Notes under the pieces: generated by a model | Told to the model about the DNA's origin: nothing | Databases searched by the model: none | What the model saw: the letters and a program-made list of their open reading frames with translations, nothing else | Source of the DNA: Sphingobacterium zeae | GTDB lineage: Bacteria > Bacteroidota > Bacteroidia > Sphingobacteriales > Sphingobacteriaceae | Assembly: GCF_030818895.1 (NCBI RefSeq) | Contig: NZ_JAUTBA010000001.1 | Coordinates: forward strand, 5,518,001-5,582,000 | DNA: 64,000 nt | Direction of reading: 5' to 3' | Program-made: the position numbers and the translations under genes | Shown: positions 38,767-48,280 of the stretch, piece by piece | Layout of the letters: each line of letters starts with the position of its first letter | Numbering within the stretch: the first letter of the stretch is position 1

Positions 38767-39756
38767 CTACTTTACTCTTGTCACTTGTGGAACAATAACG
38801 TCCACTTGATAAGTACCTGGCACAAATGCCTGAAATGAAAATCTTGCATTACAAGAATAGGTATTATAGGGTAATCCCAAACTATCATCAAAATTGACAT
38901 AAGGAGCAGGGATACGGTAATAATAATTAAATCCATTCCCTAGAGAAACTAATGGAAAAGGCAAAACCCCATAAACAAACTCCATCCGATCGTCAAATAA
39001 CGTTGTGGAAATAGAGTAATCCTGCATAGTCTGCAGATAACCACCTGCAGTACCTGAGTTAGGGCGTCTCGCTATTTCACCTTTTTTAGGGTTAAATGGA
39101 ACACCATTCTTATCCACTATTTTTACAACAACTTTATTGTCTCCAAGGCCCAAATAGGTTACTTTAATATGATTAGCATTGCTTGGAATAGATTTTGTCG
39201 TCGTTTCAGCACCAACTTTCATCGCGACCGTTGATCTTACAGCAGGAACATCAAAGTATGGTGCTTCAACCAATTTAAACTCACCGATAGCTGGATAAAT
39301 TTTCGTACCCACAGCGTTCTTTATTTCTAAATCATAAATATAATGACCCTTCGGAAGTTTTAATGTATTTGGCGTCGACTCAATCGCTCCAGAAAATTTG
39401 TTGATACTTAATGCCGTCATTACGGTATCTTTTTGTTTAGCAGCAATCAGGTCCAACGTTGTATCAACTTTAGAATCATACAGTTTTTTCCAGATCTTAA
39501 TCGGAAATGTTTGCATAAAAATATCGGTAACATCTTTTCCAGTTTCCTTTTGATACACTTTAAGCAATTTAACCTCAATTGGTTTACTGGATCCAGCTGG
39601 GTTTATTGCGGTTGAAACTTCGGATCTTCCCATTCTAATTTCAACAGGCAATTGTTCATAACGAATAATATCGCTCAAGTTGCCTTCAGGTATTTTTTTA
39701 CAGCCCACAAGCGAAATTGCTGCGAGTCCAATACTATATAATAATTTACTTTTCAT
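38767..39756 (-). CDS. DUF5007-like lipoprotein, PUL B
   Basis: The 329-aa product has a lipobox (AISLVGCKKIPEG). It is the counterpart of the PUL A protein at 15577-16614: both have an N-terminal strand with the gene-specific binding residues (YEQLPVEIRMGRSEV), an FPIKIWKKLYDSKVDTTLDLIAAKQ segment equivalent to PVKVWKEAYTGLEKSIAEIEAKR, and GHYIYDLEIKNAVGTKIYPAIGEFKLVEAP. No catalytic motif is visible. It follows the fasciclin gene by 5 bp. It is probably a surface-exposed accessory binding protein. The family number is from memory. Confidence 0.7.
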   Translation of the reverse strand: MKSKLLYSIGLAAISLVGCKKIPEGNLSDIIRYEQLPVEIRMGRSEVSTAINPAGSSKPIEVKLLKVYQKETGKDVTDIFMQTFPIKIWKKLYDSKVDTTLDLIAAKQKDTVMTALSINKFSGAIESTPNTLKLPKGHYIYDLEIKNAVGTKIYPAIGEFKLVEAPYFDVPAVRSTVAMKVGAETTTKSIPSNANHIKVTYLGLGDNKVVVKIVDKNGVPFNPKKGEIARRPNSGTAGGYLQTMQDYSISTTLFDDRMEFVYGVLPFPLVSLGNGFNYYYRIPAPYVNFDDSLGLPYNTYSCNARFSFQAFVPGTYQVDVIVPQVTRVK

Positions 39757-39761
39757 AGCCC

Positions 39762-40448
39762 TTAACGATAATAGAATAAAACATGGGAATTATTTAATAC
39801 ATGTACTACACCTGTGGTCGTTTGCGCATTAGAAGTTTGAACCAATGTTCTGCTGCCGACAGGTGGGATAATGGTCTTAACATCAAAAACATCTCCAATT
39901 GACTGATAAAGGTAAGTGAACATGACGACCTTCGGCAAAACAGTAGAATTTTCATTATAGCCTAAAGCAGGATCTCGTGTTTCCTCATAAGAAATGATAA
40001 AATTACCCCCCTTGTTATTTTTATATTTTTTGCCCGATGCAGTAAGTTTATCATTCGTCAATTGTTCTTTTGTAATATACAAATCAATTGAATCTGCAAA
40101 TCGACCCAGTTCATACTTCATGATTGAATCTACTGTCCACATTTTTTTAGGATCAACTTTTTGGACTTGTCTTGTCCGAGCCTGCACATAATTATAAACA
40201 TCATAGTCTGTCGGAGCAAAAAAAGTAACACCTTGTGCATTGATCTTATCCTTCACCCCTGCTTTGTCAATCAACATCAAAACAGTATCAAACACACCAT
40301 ACTTATTACTTTTCATCCAATCATACGTTGTCATATTGATTTTTGGATTATGCAACTCTCCCCCGACAAAATAGTCATTCTTTTTGCATGAGCTAATAGC
40401 TACTATAATTCCAAACAAACAAGCTATATTTAAAATAATCTTTTTCAT
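39762..40448 (-). CDS. fasciclin (FAS1) domain lipoprotein, PUL B
   Basis: The 228-aa product has a lipobox (IVAISSCKKNDYF) and a single FAS1 domain: TTYDWMKSNKYGVFDTVLMLIDKAGVKDKINAQGVTFFAPTD and the closing TTGVVHVLNNSHVLFYY. It follows susD by 10 bp and precedes the DUF5007-like gene, the same order as in the first half of PUL A. The sequence has diverged clearly from the two PUL A copies, so the duplication is old or the ligands differ. Confidence 0.85.
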   Translation of the reverse strand: MKKIILNIACLFGIIVAISSCKKNDYFVGGELHNPKINMTTYDWMKSNKYGVFDTVLMLIDKAGVKDKINAQGVTFFAPTDYDVYNYVQARTRQVQKVDPKKMWTVDSIMKYELGRFADSIDLYITKEQLTNDKLTASGKKYKNNKGGNFIISYEETRDPALGYNENSTVLPKVVMFTYLYQSIGDVFDVKTIIPPVGSRTLVQTSNAQTTTGVVHVLNNSHVLFYYR

Positions 40449-40458
40449 AATTTCCTTA

Positions 40459-41907
40459 TTAATGATTTCTCCACCAAGGGTTTTGGGTCAGCAATTCGTT
40501 CTGCGGCAATAAATTACGCATATCCAGCGGCCAATAATAGCCTTTGTTGGCTATTCTATCTTGCGAATATGCACCCGAGTATTCATCAAATTGTTCAAAC
40601 ATATTCATCCGAATCAAATCAAATTGAATGATTCCTTCTCCAATCAGCTCTCTTCTCCGTTCTTTGAATATCTCTTTAAACAATTCCTCTCCAGAAACTT
40701 GTATTTCTTCGAGACCAGCTCTTTTTCTAATTGTATTCAGGTCATTCAATGCAAGCGCTGGCTTACCGTTCTTGTAATAAGCCTCCGCCCGCAGCAAAAT
40801 AATATCTGCTAAACGAATCAGTACCAAATTATTACTGATGGCATATTTACCTTCCCTGTATTCAATTTGATTGTTATACTTACGAATGCTTCTTAATTCC
40901 GACCCATCCGGAAAAGGCAGAGACATTGAATCTAACCTTGCTTCAGATTTATCAAATTCACTTTCAAGAAATTCAGGTTCAATATACCAAGCAGAGTTGC
41001 TACCTTTACCGGGAATAGTGGCACTTGTTAGAAATTTACTAAAGAAGTCCTCTGAAAATTCATTTCCGCTCTCGCTATAGAGCATATTCAATTCAAAGAT
41101 GGATTCTTTAGAGTTACCCAACCATATCTTCCGGTAGTCTTTGACATCTTCTAGGGCATATCCGAGTTTTAATGTCTCATTCGTATACTTCTCCGCATTA
41201 ACATAGTCATGTTCCCAAGCACAGACCTCCGCCATCAGTGCATTAGCAGCTCCCTTTGATGCAAAACTCTTTGTTGAGTTTTGTTGAAGATTAGCGATCG
41301 CATATAATAAATCCTCTTTACAGAATGTTAAAGTTTCCTTTTCTGCTGTCCTTGCCATATCAGGAATATTTTGAGGATCTTTAAAAGTCTCTTTGACCAA
41401 TAATACATCTCCCCAAACGCGTTGCATATAGAAATAGGTGAATGCTCTCAGAAAACGAGCACCAGCAATCGCATTTTTCTTTTCATCCTCACCTCCATCG
41501 AACAATTTGCTATCCATGGCCTCAGCTTGCTCCACAATCAAATTGCACTGATTAATGACACCATAGAAGCGTGTCCAATTCCACAAACTTCCTTCCAGGT
41601 AAGGCGCATAACTAAATTTATACCCTCCTGACCTTGCCAAGTCATTCATATTCCAATCTTCCCCCGCCTGATGCACTACCCCAGACGCAATGTCACCAAA
41701 TATAAAATAAGATCGATCTGCCCGAAGCGAGTTGCGAAGTAGCGCATATGCTCCAAGAGATGCCCTATTTACATTTTCGCCATCTTTCCAAAACACCTCA
41801 TCGTAAGTGCTATTTTCTGGCTTTAAATCCAGATATTTCGAACAAGAGGAATTGAATAATAAAGTTCCTGTTATTCCGATTAATGATAATATATATTTAA
41901 ATTTCAT
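40459..41907 (-). CDS. SusD/RagB family outer-membrane nutrient-binding lipoprotein, PUL B
   Basis: The 482-aa product has a lipobox (LLFNSSCSKYLDLKPENSTYDEVFW). SusD landmarks are ENVNRASLGAYALLRNSL, AIAGARFLRAFTYFYMQRVWGDVLLV, NNLVLIRLADIILLRAEAYYKNGKPALALNDLNTIRKRAGL and FKERRRELIGEGIIQFDLIRMN. It lies 11 bp after its susC. It should cap the SusC pore and select the imported ligand. Confidence 0.95.
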   Translation of the reverse strand: MKFKYILSLIGITGTLLFNSSCSKYLDLKPENSTYDEVFWKDGENVNRASLGAYALLRNSLRADRSYFIFGDIASGVVHQAGEDWNMNDLARSGGYKFSYAPYLEGSLWNWTRFYGVINQCNLIVEQAEAMDSKLFDGGEDEKKNAIAGARFLRAFTYFYMQRVWGDVLLVKETFKDPQNIPDMARTAEKETLTFCKEDLLYAIANLQQNSTKSFASKGAANALMAEVCAWEHDYVNAEKYTNETLKLGYALEDVKDYRKIWLGNSKESIFELNMLYSESGNEFSEDFFSKFLTSATIPGKGSNSAWYIEPEFLESEFDKSEARLDSMSLPFPDGSELRSIRKYNNQIEYREGKYAISNNLVLIRLADIILLRAEAYYKNGKPALALNDLNTIRKRAGLEEIQVSGEELFKEIFKERRRELIGEGIIQFDLIRMNMFEQFDEYSGAYSQDRIANKGYYWPLDMRNLLPQNELLTQNPWWRNH

Positions 41908-41918
41908 TTTGATCGTTT

Positions 41919-44900
41919 TTAAAAGTTGACTTCTAGACCGATTGTATATTTCCGAGGCAATGGATAAGCCCCGCCGCTATATTCCCCTTGCGGTGTCACC
42001 AATTCAGCATCAGGGACTGAAGCTTTCTGAAAAGTATGGAGATTATCCACCATTCCATAGAATCTAATATTTCTAGCCCCTATCTTTAATCGTTCCACAA
42101 CATTTTTAGGTAAAATATACCCGACAGAAATCGTCTTAATTTTGAAATAAGTACCATTTTCATTAAACATCGTGCTAAACGGAAGATACTGATAGAAATA
42201 ACTTCCATAGGGAGATATCGAAGGAAAATTCGCTTGATAATTTGGATCCTTTGCCTTTTCAGGTGTCCAGTAATCCAAGCCTTCTAGATCAGGTAGCCTA
42301 TTGTTTGTAAACTTATTTACACTACCACCAATAGCATTAAATTGGTTGCTCTTTAAATTGTTAATAATATCACGCCCGATGGTAAAGGTATTTAGCATAC
42401 TAATTGAAAAACCTCTGTAGATAAACTCATTAAACAAGCCCCCCGTAATGCGCGGATTCGGGTTGCCTGTTAACATCAAGTCACCATCCGCTGCTCCTTT
42501 ATCTTCGTCACTCCAGGTATCCCAATCTTGATTTACATCAGCCCAATTTGGGAATCCAGGCTTAACAGGATAATTCCCTTTAAAAACAGTGATAGGCTTT
42601 CCAGTTACAGGATTGACAGGTATTTGATCTTGATGCGAATAGACGCCCTGATAGATCATTTGAGCCCATCTATATATAGGACTCCCTACCGTATACAACA
42701 ATTGTTGATTATAACCTCTGGAATCGGCATAGAAACTACGATCTCCAAATGGCAATGAACCTATTCTATTTTTGTTAAAAGTCATATTTAGATTCGTATT
42801 CCATTGCAATGCACTCGTTTTAGACAGATTTCTTGTCATAATAGTCAGGTCAATACCCTCATTATAAACGGTCATTGGCACGTTAAACGACAACTTTGTG
42901 TAACCTGTGTAATATGGGAATGAGAATCCCATAATTGGATCTTTCAGAATTTTTCGATAAGCATCGAACGTCACTGTTAAACGATCATTGAAGAGCCCCA
43001 AGTCAAATCCAATATTTGTTTGCTCAGATTTATTCCAGGTCAGATTTTTTAATGTCAGCGGTTTTTTAAAGGATGGCACGGCGAATGTAGTTCCATTATA
43101 TGTGTCCGATGACAAGGCCCAAACATTATAAGGTGCATAAAAATCCTCCGGAAGGACACCTGATTTACCCCAACTTCCTCTCAATTTAAGCATATTTACC
43201 CAATCAAATTTTTTCATAAAATTCTCATCGGAAATAACCCAAGCAGCTGACAATGCAGGAAAGGATCCCCATTTGGTATTAACACCAAATCTGGAAGATG
43301 CATCTGAACGCCAAGAGGCATTAAAGATGTACTTTGATTTAAAATCATAGGAGAACTGCCCCATATAAGATAGAAGCCCAGACTCCATCTTGTTTGTACT
43401 TGCTATCAAATCTTTTGTTGCAACGCCTTGGATTACATGAATATCGTCTGTAGGCAGATTATATCCCTCTGTTTTATGGGACAACTGCTTATCATATTGA
43501 AAAGATTGTAACGCCGTTAAATTAATCGTGTGTTTTTCATTAAATGTTTTTACATAATTCAATACGTTCGCAATATTATAGGTATAGGCGTTTCTCCCCG
43601 TTGATGCAGCATAGTTGATCCCTTGATTAAGTTCACGAGGTTGAAATTGATTTCGGCTATCCATATTTGCTTGTACTGAGCCCTCCAATGAATATTGCAA
43701 TCCCTTTATGATATCGACATATGTTTTTGAAAAAATATTGATATTATCGGTCTGATTATCATCCGTTAATTTATCATATTGCCCTAGGTAGAAATCATAA
43801 TCTGCCTGACCAAGCCCCACGAAAGAAGAAGGCATCTCCCCTTGATTCACCGGAACGACCTGATCAATCCCTCTACCAAGTCCACGTTTGCGGTTTATTC
43901 TTGCCGCAGACACCATAAAATCCGATTTGATAATTGGTGAAAGCGTAAATCCAAAATTACCTCTTATCGAGTACCGCTTAAATCCAGTGTTACGCACAAC
44001 ACCATCCTCATTATAGTAACCCGCAGATAATCTGTAATTAACAGACTCGCTTCCACCTGCAATACTCGCATCTGCGTTATCAATATTTCCTGTTGTATAA
44101 AACAAATCTTGCCAATCCGTTGCATTATTGTAGCTACTATTCAAACTGTCTGTTAAGGGCTGCGTAAATCCACCCATCTGAGCCCATGAAGCATATTGAC
44201 TTAGAATATCCATCTTTGTCCTTCTTTCTGTAGCTCCCCCTAAGGTTCTTTGCAATTGCGGCCTTTCCGTAATTCCCCTGTAATAGGATGCTCTAATTGA
44301 TGGCTTTCCTACCCGGCCCTGTTTTGTTTTGATCACAATAACCCCATTCGCACCACGAGAACCCCATACCGCTGTCGCTGCAGCATCTTTCTGCACAACA
44401 ATACTTTCAATATCGTTGATATTGATACCCGCAATATAATTGGTTCCTGTAGCTGATGACCCACCTAAGTCAGAGACTGATAGTGGCATCCCATCAATAA
44501 TATATAGTGGAGAGCTCATTGTATTTGCCAAGTCGACCTCACTATTCAGATCGGGGGAAATTGTGGTATTACCACGCACAGTAAACGTATTCCTCGCTCC
44601 AGGCTCTCCTGTAAAGTTTTGGATATTGACACCTGCGACCCTTCCTTGCAACAAGCTCTCGAAACTCGGTGCAGGCAAATCTTCAATCGTCCGGCCTGAA
44701 ATAACCTGAACAGCACTAGTCGTCTTTTTAACAGACTGTTTTTGATATCCAACAACCACAACTTCTCCTAAGAAGGAGTCATCTTTTTGAAGGACTACGG
44801 CAGGAGCCTGTTTTGTTGTCACCTGGACCTCCAGCTTTTTAAAGCCGACACCAGAAAAAACCAATGTTACGGGAAGGCTTTTTACGGCCAACGTGAATGA

Positions 44901-45071
44901 ACCTTGCTGATTTGTAGACGCTTGATTCGTTGTTCCTCGCTCTGTGACGGTCATACCCGCCAACGGCTGCCCATTTGCATCTCGAACAGTCCCTTCCACA
45001 GGGATTGTTTGGCCGAAAACATGAAAATAGGACATCACCACGAGAATAATAATAGGTAGAATTCTCTTCAT
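41919..45071 (-). CDS. SusC/RagA family TonB-linked outer-membrane transporter, head of PUL B
   Basis: The 1050-aa product has a signal peptide ending near residue 20 (YFHVFGQT). A carboxypeptidase-regulatory-like domain (VEGTVRDANGQPLAGMTV, about 25-100) precedes the TonB-box segment EVVVVGYQ, the plug (LLQGRVAGVNIQNFTGEPG, DAAATAVWGSRGANGVIVIKTKQG) and the barrel, which ends YTIGLEVNF. It is the first gene of PUL B, with the operator pair at 45178-45212 about 110 bp upstream. It differs from the PUL A head gene by retaining the N-terminal domain. Confidence 0.95.
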   Translation of the reverse strand: MKRILPIIILVVMSYFHVFGQTIPVEGTVRDANGQPLAGMTVTERGTTNQASTNQQGSFTLAVKSLPVTLVFSGVGFKKLEVQVTTKQAPAVVLQKDDSFLGEVVVVGYQKQSVKKTTSAVQVISGRTIEDLPAPSFESLLQGRVAGVNIQNFTGEPGARNTFTVRGNTTISPDLNSEVDLANTMSSPLYIIDGMPLSVSDLGGSSATGTNYIAGININDIESIVVQKDAAATAVWGSRGANGVIVIKTKQGRVGKPSIRASYYRGITERPQLQRTLGGATERRTKMDILSQYASWAQMGGFTQPLTDSLNSSYNNATDWQDLFYTTGNIDNADASIAGGSESVNYRLSAGYYNEDGVVRNTGFKRYSIRGNFGFTLSPIIKSDFMVSAARINRKRGLGRGIDQVVPVNQGEMPSSFVGLGQADYDFYLGQYDKLTDDNQTDNINIFSKTYVDIIKGLQYSLEGSVQANMDSRNQFQPRELNQGINYAASTGRNAYTYNIANVLNYVKTFNEKHTINLTALQSFQYDKQLSHKTEGYNLPTDDIHVIQGVATKDLIASTNKMESGLLSYMGQFSYDFKSKYIFNASWRSDASSRFGVNTKWGSFPALSAAWVISDENFMKKFDWVNMLKLRGSWGKSGVLPEDFYAPYNVWALSSDTYNGTTFAVPSFKKPLTLKNLTWNKSEQTNIGFDLGLFNDRLTVTFDAYRKILKDPIMGFSFPYYTGYTKLSFNVPMTVYNEGIDLTIMTRNLSKTSALQWNTNLNMTFNKNRIGSLPFGDRSFYADSRGYNQQLLYTVGSPIYRWAQMIYQGVYSHQDQIPVNPVTGKPITVFKGNYPVKPGFPNWADVNQDWDTWSDEDKGAADGDLMLTGNPNPRITGGLFNEFIYRGFSISMLNTFTIGRDIINNLKSNQFNAIGGSVNKFTNNRLPDLEGLDYWTPEKAKDPNYQANFPSISPYGSYFYQYLPFSTMFNENGTYFKIKTISVGYILPKNVVERLKIGARNIRFYGMVDNLHTFQKASVPDAELVTPQGEYSGGAYPLPRKYTIGLEVNF

Positions 45072-45134
45072 ATTAATTTAGTGTTAGTGAAGTGAAGGTA
45101 GATCAAAAATCCTGATGTCACAAAAAAGAAGGGG

Positions 45135-45212
45135 CAAATAAATAACTATTAGAATATTAAATTTCAGAATAACACAATCAAACGATTGCGCTACTTTTAC
45201 GCAATCGTTTGA
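45135..45212 (-). promoter_or_regulatory. PUL B promoter with paired operator-like palindromes
   Basis: On the minus strand a near-consensus -7 element TTTATTTG lies at 45135-45142, about 65 bp before the ATG. The arms TCAAACGATTGCG (45178-45190) and CGCAATCGTTTGA (45200-45212) form a perfect 13-bp inverted repeat with a 9-base spacer. Each arm is itself a near-palindrome with central CG (45183 and 45206). Distances from the -7 element are 41 and 64 bp. No -33 TTG is present at normal spacing. Confidence 0.7.
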
Positions 45213-45570
45213 GTAAATTTTACAAAAAGCTGAATTTGTATCAAAGAGATCAGATTAGCGCTATTTAAACGTTATCTTAAGATGAACGCTGTAAAAACGC
45301 TTCACAAATATTAACAAACAGCACACAATTGTAAGCTGCATTGAAATATCCTATTAGTTAATCAAGATTACTAACTTTATATACTCGATCATTTTAAAAT
45401 TTAATCAATACAATCCAAAACTCTACGAACTTTTCGATGACTTAATTAATCCAACTAATATAAAACAGCATGTCTATTGGCTAAGAGGTCAAATTAGGTT
45501 ATTATTTTACGTTGAGTCCATTTCGTTATCAACGAAGCATCCACAAAAGAAGACAAAGGCTTATTAAACT

Positions 45571-45605
45571 AAAAATAGCGCCATCCTATCGTAAGCGCTA
45601 TTTTT
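45571..45605 (-). terminator. terminator of the signal peptidase gene
   Basis: AAAAATAGCGC (45571-45581) and GCGCTATTTTT (45595-45605) form an 11-bp stem with 13-nt loop ending in a T-run on either strand. It lies 35 bp after the lepB stop codon. The remaining intergenic DNA to 45212 is AT-rich and shows no gene. Confidence 0.85.
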
Positions 45606-45639
45606 AGAACAACAAGTTGATTAACAAAACGCTGCTTTG

Positions 45640-47217
45640 TCAATGAATCCCTTTAAAAATTCTATTCCACCGTACTTTGGAAAGTCCATTACCATCTGCA
45701 TTCCAGCTCATCCAGGTAAATAATGCTTTTCCGACAATATGATCTTCCGGAACAAATCCCCAATCCCGCGCATCGAGCGAATTGTGCCTATTGTCGCCCA
45801 TCATCCAATAATAATCCATTTTAAAGGTGTAGGAATCTGTTCGGTTTCCATTGATATAAAACCCATCCGATTTCTTTTCCAATTGGTTCTTTTCATACAC
45901 ACGGATAGCTCGTTCGTATAGTGGAAAGGTCTGTGCGTTTAATGGAATAGTCATTCCTTTCTTAGGAATAACTAAGGGGCCAAAATTGTCGTAGTTCCAT
46001 TTGTATTGTGGATCATTTGGAAAGGTATTTGCTTGTGCAACTCCCGGTTTTTCCAAGTTCATTTGCATGGATTTGACATTGGACCAGGATTTCACCATTG
46101 CCGCCTGTTCTTGGGTTAAAAAGATGAGATAAGCGCCGGGCTGAATGGGAGAGACTTCTATTCCCATATCTTTCAAGCGCTGTTCGTCCAGACCAGTCTC
46201 ATCGGTCATCACAATATAATCCATTTGACTTTCCGGAGCAACAAAACCTGGCTTGTCGTTCACAAACAATACCCCTTCTTTCATACCGATTTTATCTCCC
46301 GGCATTCCCACACATCGCTTAATCAAATGTTCACGTTTGTCTACTGGGCGGGTCTGAATCGTAAATTGTTGGTGTACTGCTTCACGTCCCATACTACGCA
46401 CCAAATCATAATAGGGCGAGTCCTGATTTTCCACAGCAACCGTATCACCGGCAGGTGCATTAAAAACGATTACATCATTCCGCTTGATCTCTTGAAATCC
46501 GGGCAATCGTTTGTAAGGAATTTTAATGAGTTCAGAAAAGGCTTTCCCTCCTATTAATGGCATCGTATGATGTGCAAAAGGAAAGGCTATTGGTGTATTG
46601 GGAATGCGAGGACCATAATTTAGTTTACTCACAAAAAGATAATCGCCAATGAGTAGAGACTGCTGCATAGAACCCGATGGAATCATAAATGCTTCCAATA
46701 GAAATCCACGAATTAGCGTTGCTGCGACAGTTGCAAACACAATCGCGTCGGCCCATTCACGCACCATTGATTTTTTATAGGGATATTTCTTCTTATAATC
46801 CATATAAGATTGATGTGCGATCTCCAACTCAGCTTCCTTTGTCGCCCCGCGACCTTCGGCATGCGCTGCTTTCAGATTTTTGGTGTATAGCCCATTTAGA
46901 AATTGCACATTTTTATCTTTGCCCCAAAGAGGTAAAACGATAAAAGGGACCAGTACTGCGGCGCAGTTTTCCCAAAATCTTCTTTTACCAAAACAATGAA
47001 TAAAATCGAGGTAGAGATTATAAAATACAAAAATATTAACGATCGGTACCAGCAAAAGGATCAGCTGCCAGGTCTTCTTGCCTAGGATACGTGATTGGAT
47101 CCACTGACTATAGACGGGCACAACTCCCTCCCAGCCTTTGCGTCCTGCTTTTTCAAATAGCAACCAAAAGCCGTAGGCTGCGATTATTGTCAATACAATA
47201 AAGATTGTAAGTATCAT
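45640..47217 (-). CDS. lepB: signal peptidase I with N-terminal membrane extension
   Basis: The 525-aa product has hydrophobic segments at about 1-20, 50-70 and 84-98, then another TM at about 155-175 leading into the S26 catalytic domain. The catalytic Ser183 is in MIPSGSM and the general-base Lys300 in HLIKRCVGMPGDK. The last conserved box, MGDNRHNSLDARDWGFVPEDHIVGKA, is also intact. A long insertion of about 150 residues lies between the Lys box and this last box, as in other Bacteroidota LepB proteins. It cleaves Sec signal peptides at the periplasmic face, so it is likely housekeeping. It is followed by its own terminator and is not part of PUL B. Confidence 0.95.
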   Translation of the reverse strand: MILTIFIVLTIIAAYGFWLLFEKAGRKGWEGVVPVYSQWIQSRILGKKTWQLILLLVPIVNIFVFYNLYLDFIHCFGKRRFWENCAAVLVPFIVLPLWGKDKNVQFLNGLYTKNLKAAHAEGRGATKEAELEIAHQSYMDYKKKYPYKKSMVREWADAIVFATVAATLIRGFLLEAFMIPSGSMQQSLLIGDYLFVSKLNYGPRIPNTPIAFPFAHHTMPLIGGKAFSELIKIPYKRLPGFQEIKRNDVIVFNAPAGDTVAVENQDSPYYDLVRSMGREAVHQQFTIQTRPVDKREHLIKRCVGMPGDKIGMKEGVLFVNDKPGFVAPESQMDYIVMTDETGLDEQRLKDMGIEVSPIQPGAYLIFLTQEQAAMVKSWSNVKSMQMNLEKPGVAQANTFPNDPQYKWNYDNFGPLVIPKKGMTIPLNAQTFPLYERAIRVYEKNQLEKKSDGFYINGNRTDSYTFKMDYYWMMGDNRHNSLDARDWGFVPEDHIVGKALFTWMSWNADGNGLSKVRWNRIFKGIH

Positions 47218-47255
47218 AAATTCGTTTAATTGCAGAATCAGTAATTAAAAAAATA

Positions 47256-47990
47256 TCAATAAATAATAAGTTTCTTTCTCTCCTCGGAAGAGGTTTTTGA
47301 AAGTTGAAGCTCATTGTAGCGCATAACGTACTTTATAAAAAGATCATAATCGTACTTCTTTTCATTTTCAAACTCAGCAAATAGCTCCGGTTCGTCATTG
47401 ATCAAACGCCCCAAAGCAATTGTCCGCTTCTTTTTGCTGTTGCTAAAAAGTCCATTCGTATTGCTATTTATTTCAATCACCTCACCGGTTGACTTTTTTA
47501 ATGCATAGGCATATTTAGACTTACTGACTCCAATGGATAACATCGTACCTCCACCGCCTGTACCAAACATCATTCCGCCGCCACCACCGAGATTCAAATT
47601 AGACACATAATAAACCATTATTTCTCCATCAACCAACACTTCTGCAAAAGTTGGCTCCTCTGTATAATATCGACCTATTTGAAATACTTGTGGAGAAGTT
47701 CCCTGAACAGGTTCCAAGCCATTTTCGACATAAGAGGGTGCATAGACTTTTCTTTTTGACTCCCAGTAAGCACGAAATACCTGATCTGGGGTAAAAGTTA
47801 GTTTCTCTTTCTGTTGATTTTCAAATTTGAGTTTGTGATCCTTGATGGAGGAGATTTTTCCATAAAGGGTATCTGCGTTCATAAGCACTACGTAATCCAA
47901 TTTTTTTGCGGCTTCCTGGGCACTGGCTGTCATTAGTATACTGGCGCAGGAAGACAAAATCACAGCAGTTAAACTTGATATGGCTTTCAT
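47256..47990 (-). CDS. exported protein of unknown function with glycine-rich segment
   Basis: The 244-aa product has a signal peptide ending near ASAQ (about residue 25). The mature part opens with a small beta-rich motif (DYVVLMNADTLYGKISSIKDHKLKFENQQKEKLTFTPDQV) typical of exported Bacteroidota proteins with an unknown role. A glycine-rich stretch follows (LGGGGGMMFGTGGGG), then a charged C-terminus (EFENEKKYDYDLFIKYVMRYNELQL). I do not recognise a family. It lies 38 bp upstream of lepB on the same strand and could share its transcript. The region upstream to 48228 holds no gene; it has a 6-bp inverted repeat CTTGGC/GCCAAG at 48053-48071. Confidence 0.7.
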   Translation of the reverse strand: MKAISSLTAVILSSCASILMTASAQEAAKKLDYVVLMNADTLYGKISSIKDHKLKFENQQKEKLTFTPDQVFRAYWESKRKVYAPSYVENGLEPVQGTSPQVFQIGRYYTEEPTFAEVLVDGEIMVYYVSNLNLGGGGGMMFGTGGGGTMLSIGVSKSKYAYALKKSTGEVIEINSNTNGLFSNSKKKRTIALGRLINDEPELFAEFENEKKYDYDLFIKYVMRYNELQLSKTSSEERKKLIIY

Positions 47991-48228
47991 TGAAATCTGT
48001 TTTTGTCAATAGCTTTTGATCGCATAAACTCTCTTGACTGTATTCACTTATACTTGGCACTCTCCGCCAAGCTTCACGTAAAACTACATAAAAATATGAA
48101 ATTCAAGTTCAGCCTAAGGAGTTTTAACGTTTGTTAGCATTTTGTTTTGCGAGGTGCTGTCCTCCAATACTGCGAAGATTTTAGGATTCCGTGTTTCTCA
48201 AGCAACAACAGTTGCACGGTAAAAAACA

Positions 48229-48257
48229 AAGCCACATCATTTTTGCTGATGTGGCTT
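48229..48257 (-). terminator. terminator of the small lipoprotein gene
   Basis: AAGCCACATCA (48229-48239) pairs with TGATGTGGCTT (48247-48257), 7-nt loop, followed on the minus strand by TGTTTTTT. It lies 24 bp after the stop codon at 48281. Confidence 0.85.
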
Positions 48258-48280
48258 ACCGAACTGCGCATGCAATGATT

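Noticed and set aside
45178..45212. Rho-independent terminator
   Set aside because: The 13-bp arms are not followed by a T-run, the same sequence elements recur at two other promoters with fixed spacing, and lepB already has a terminator at 45571-45605.
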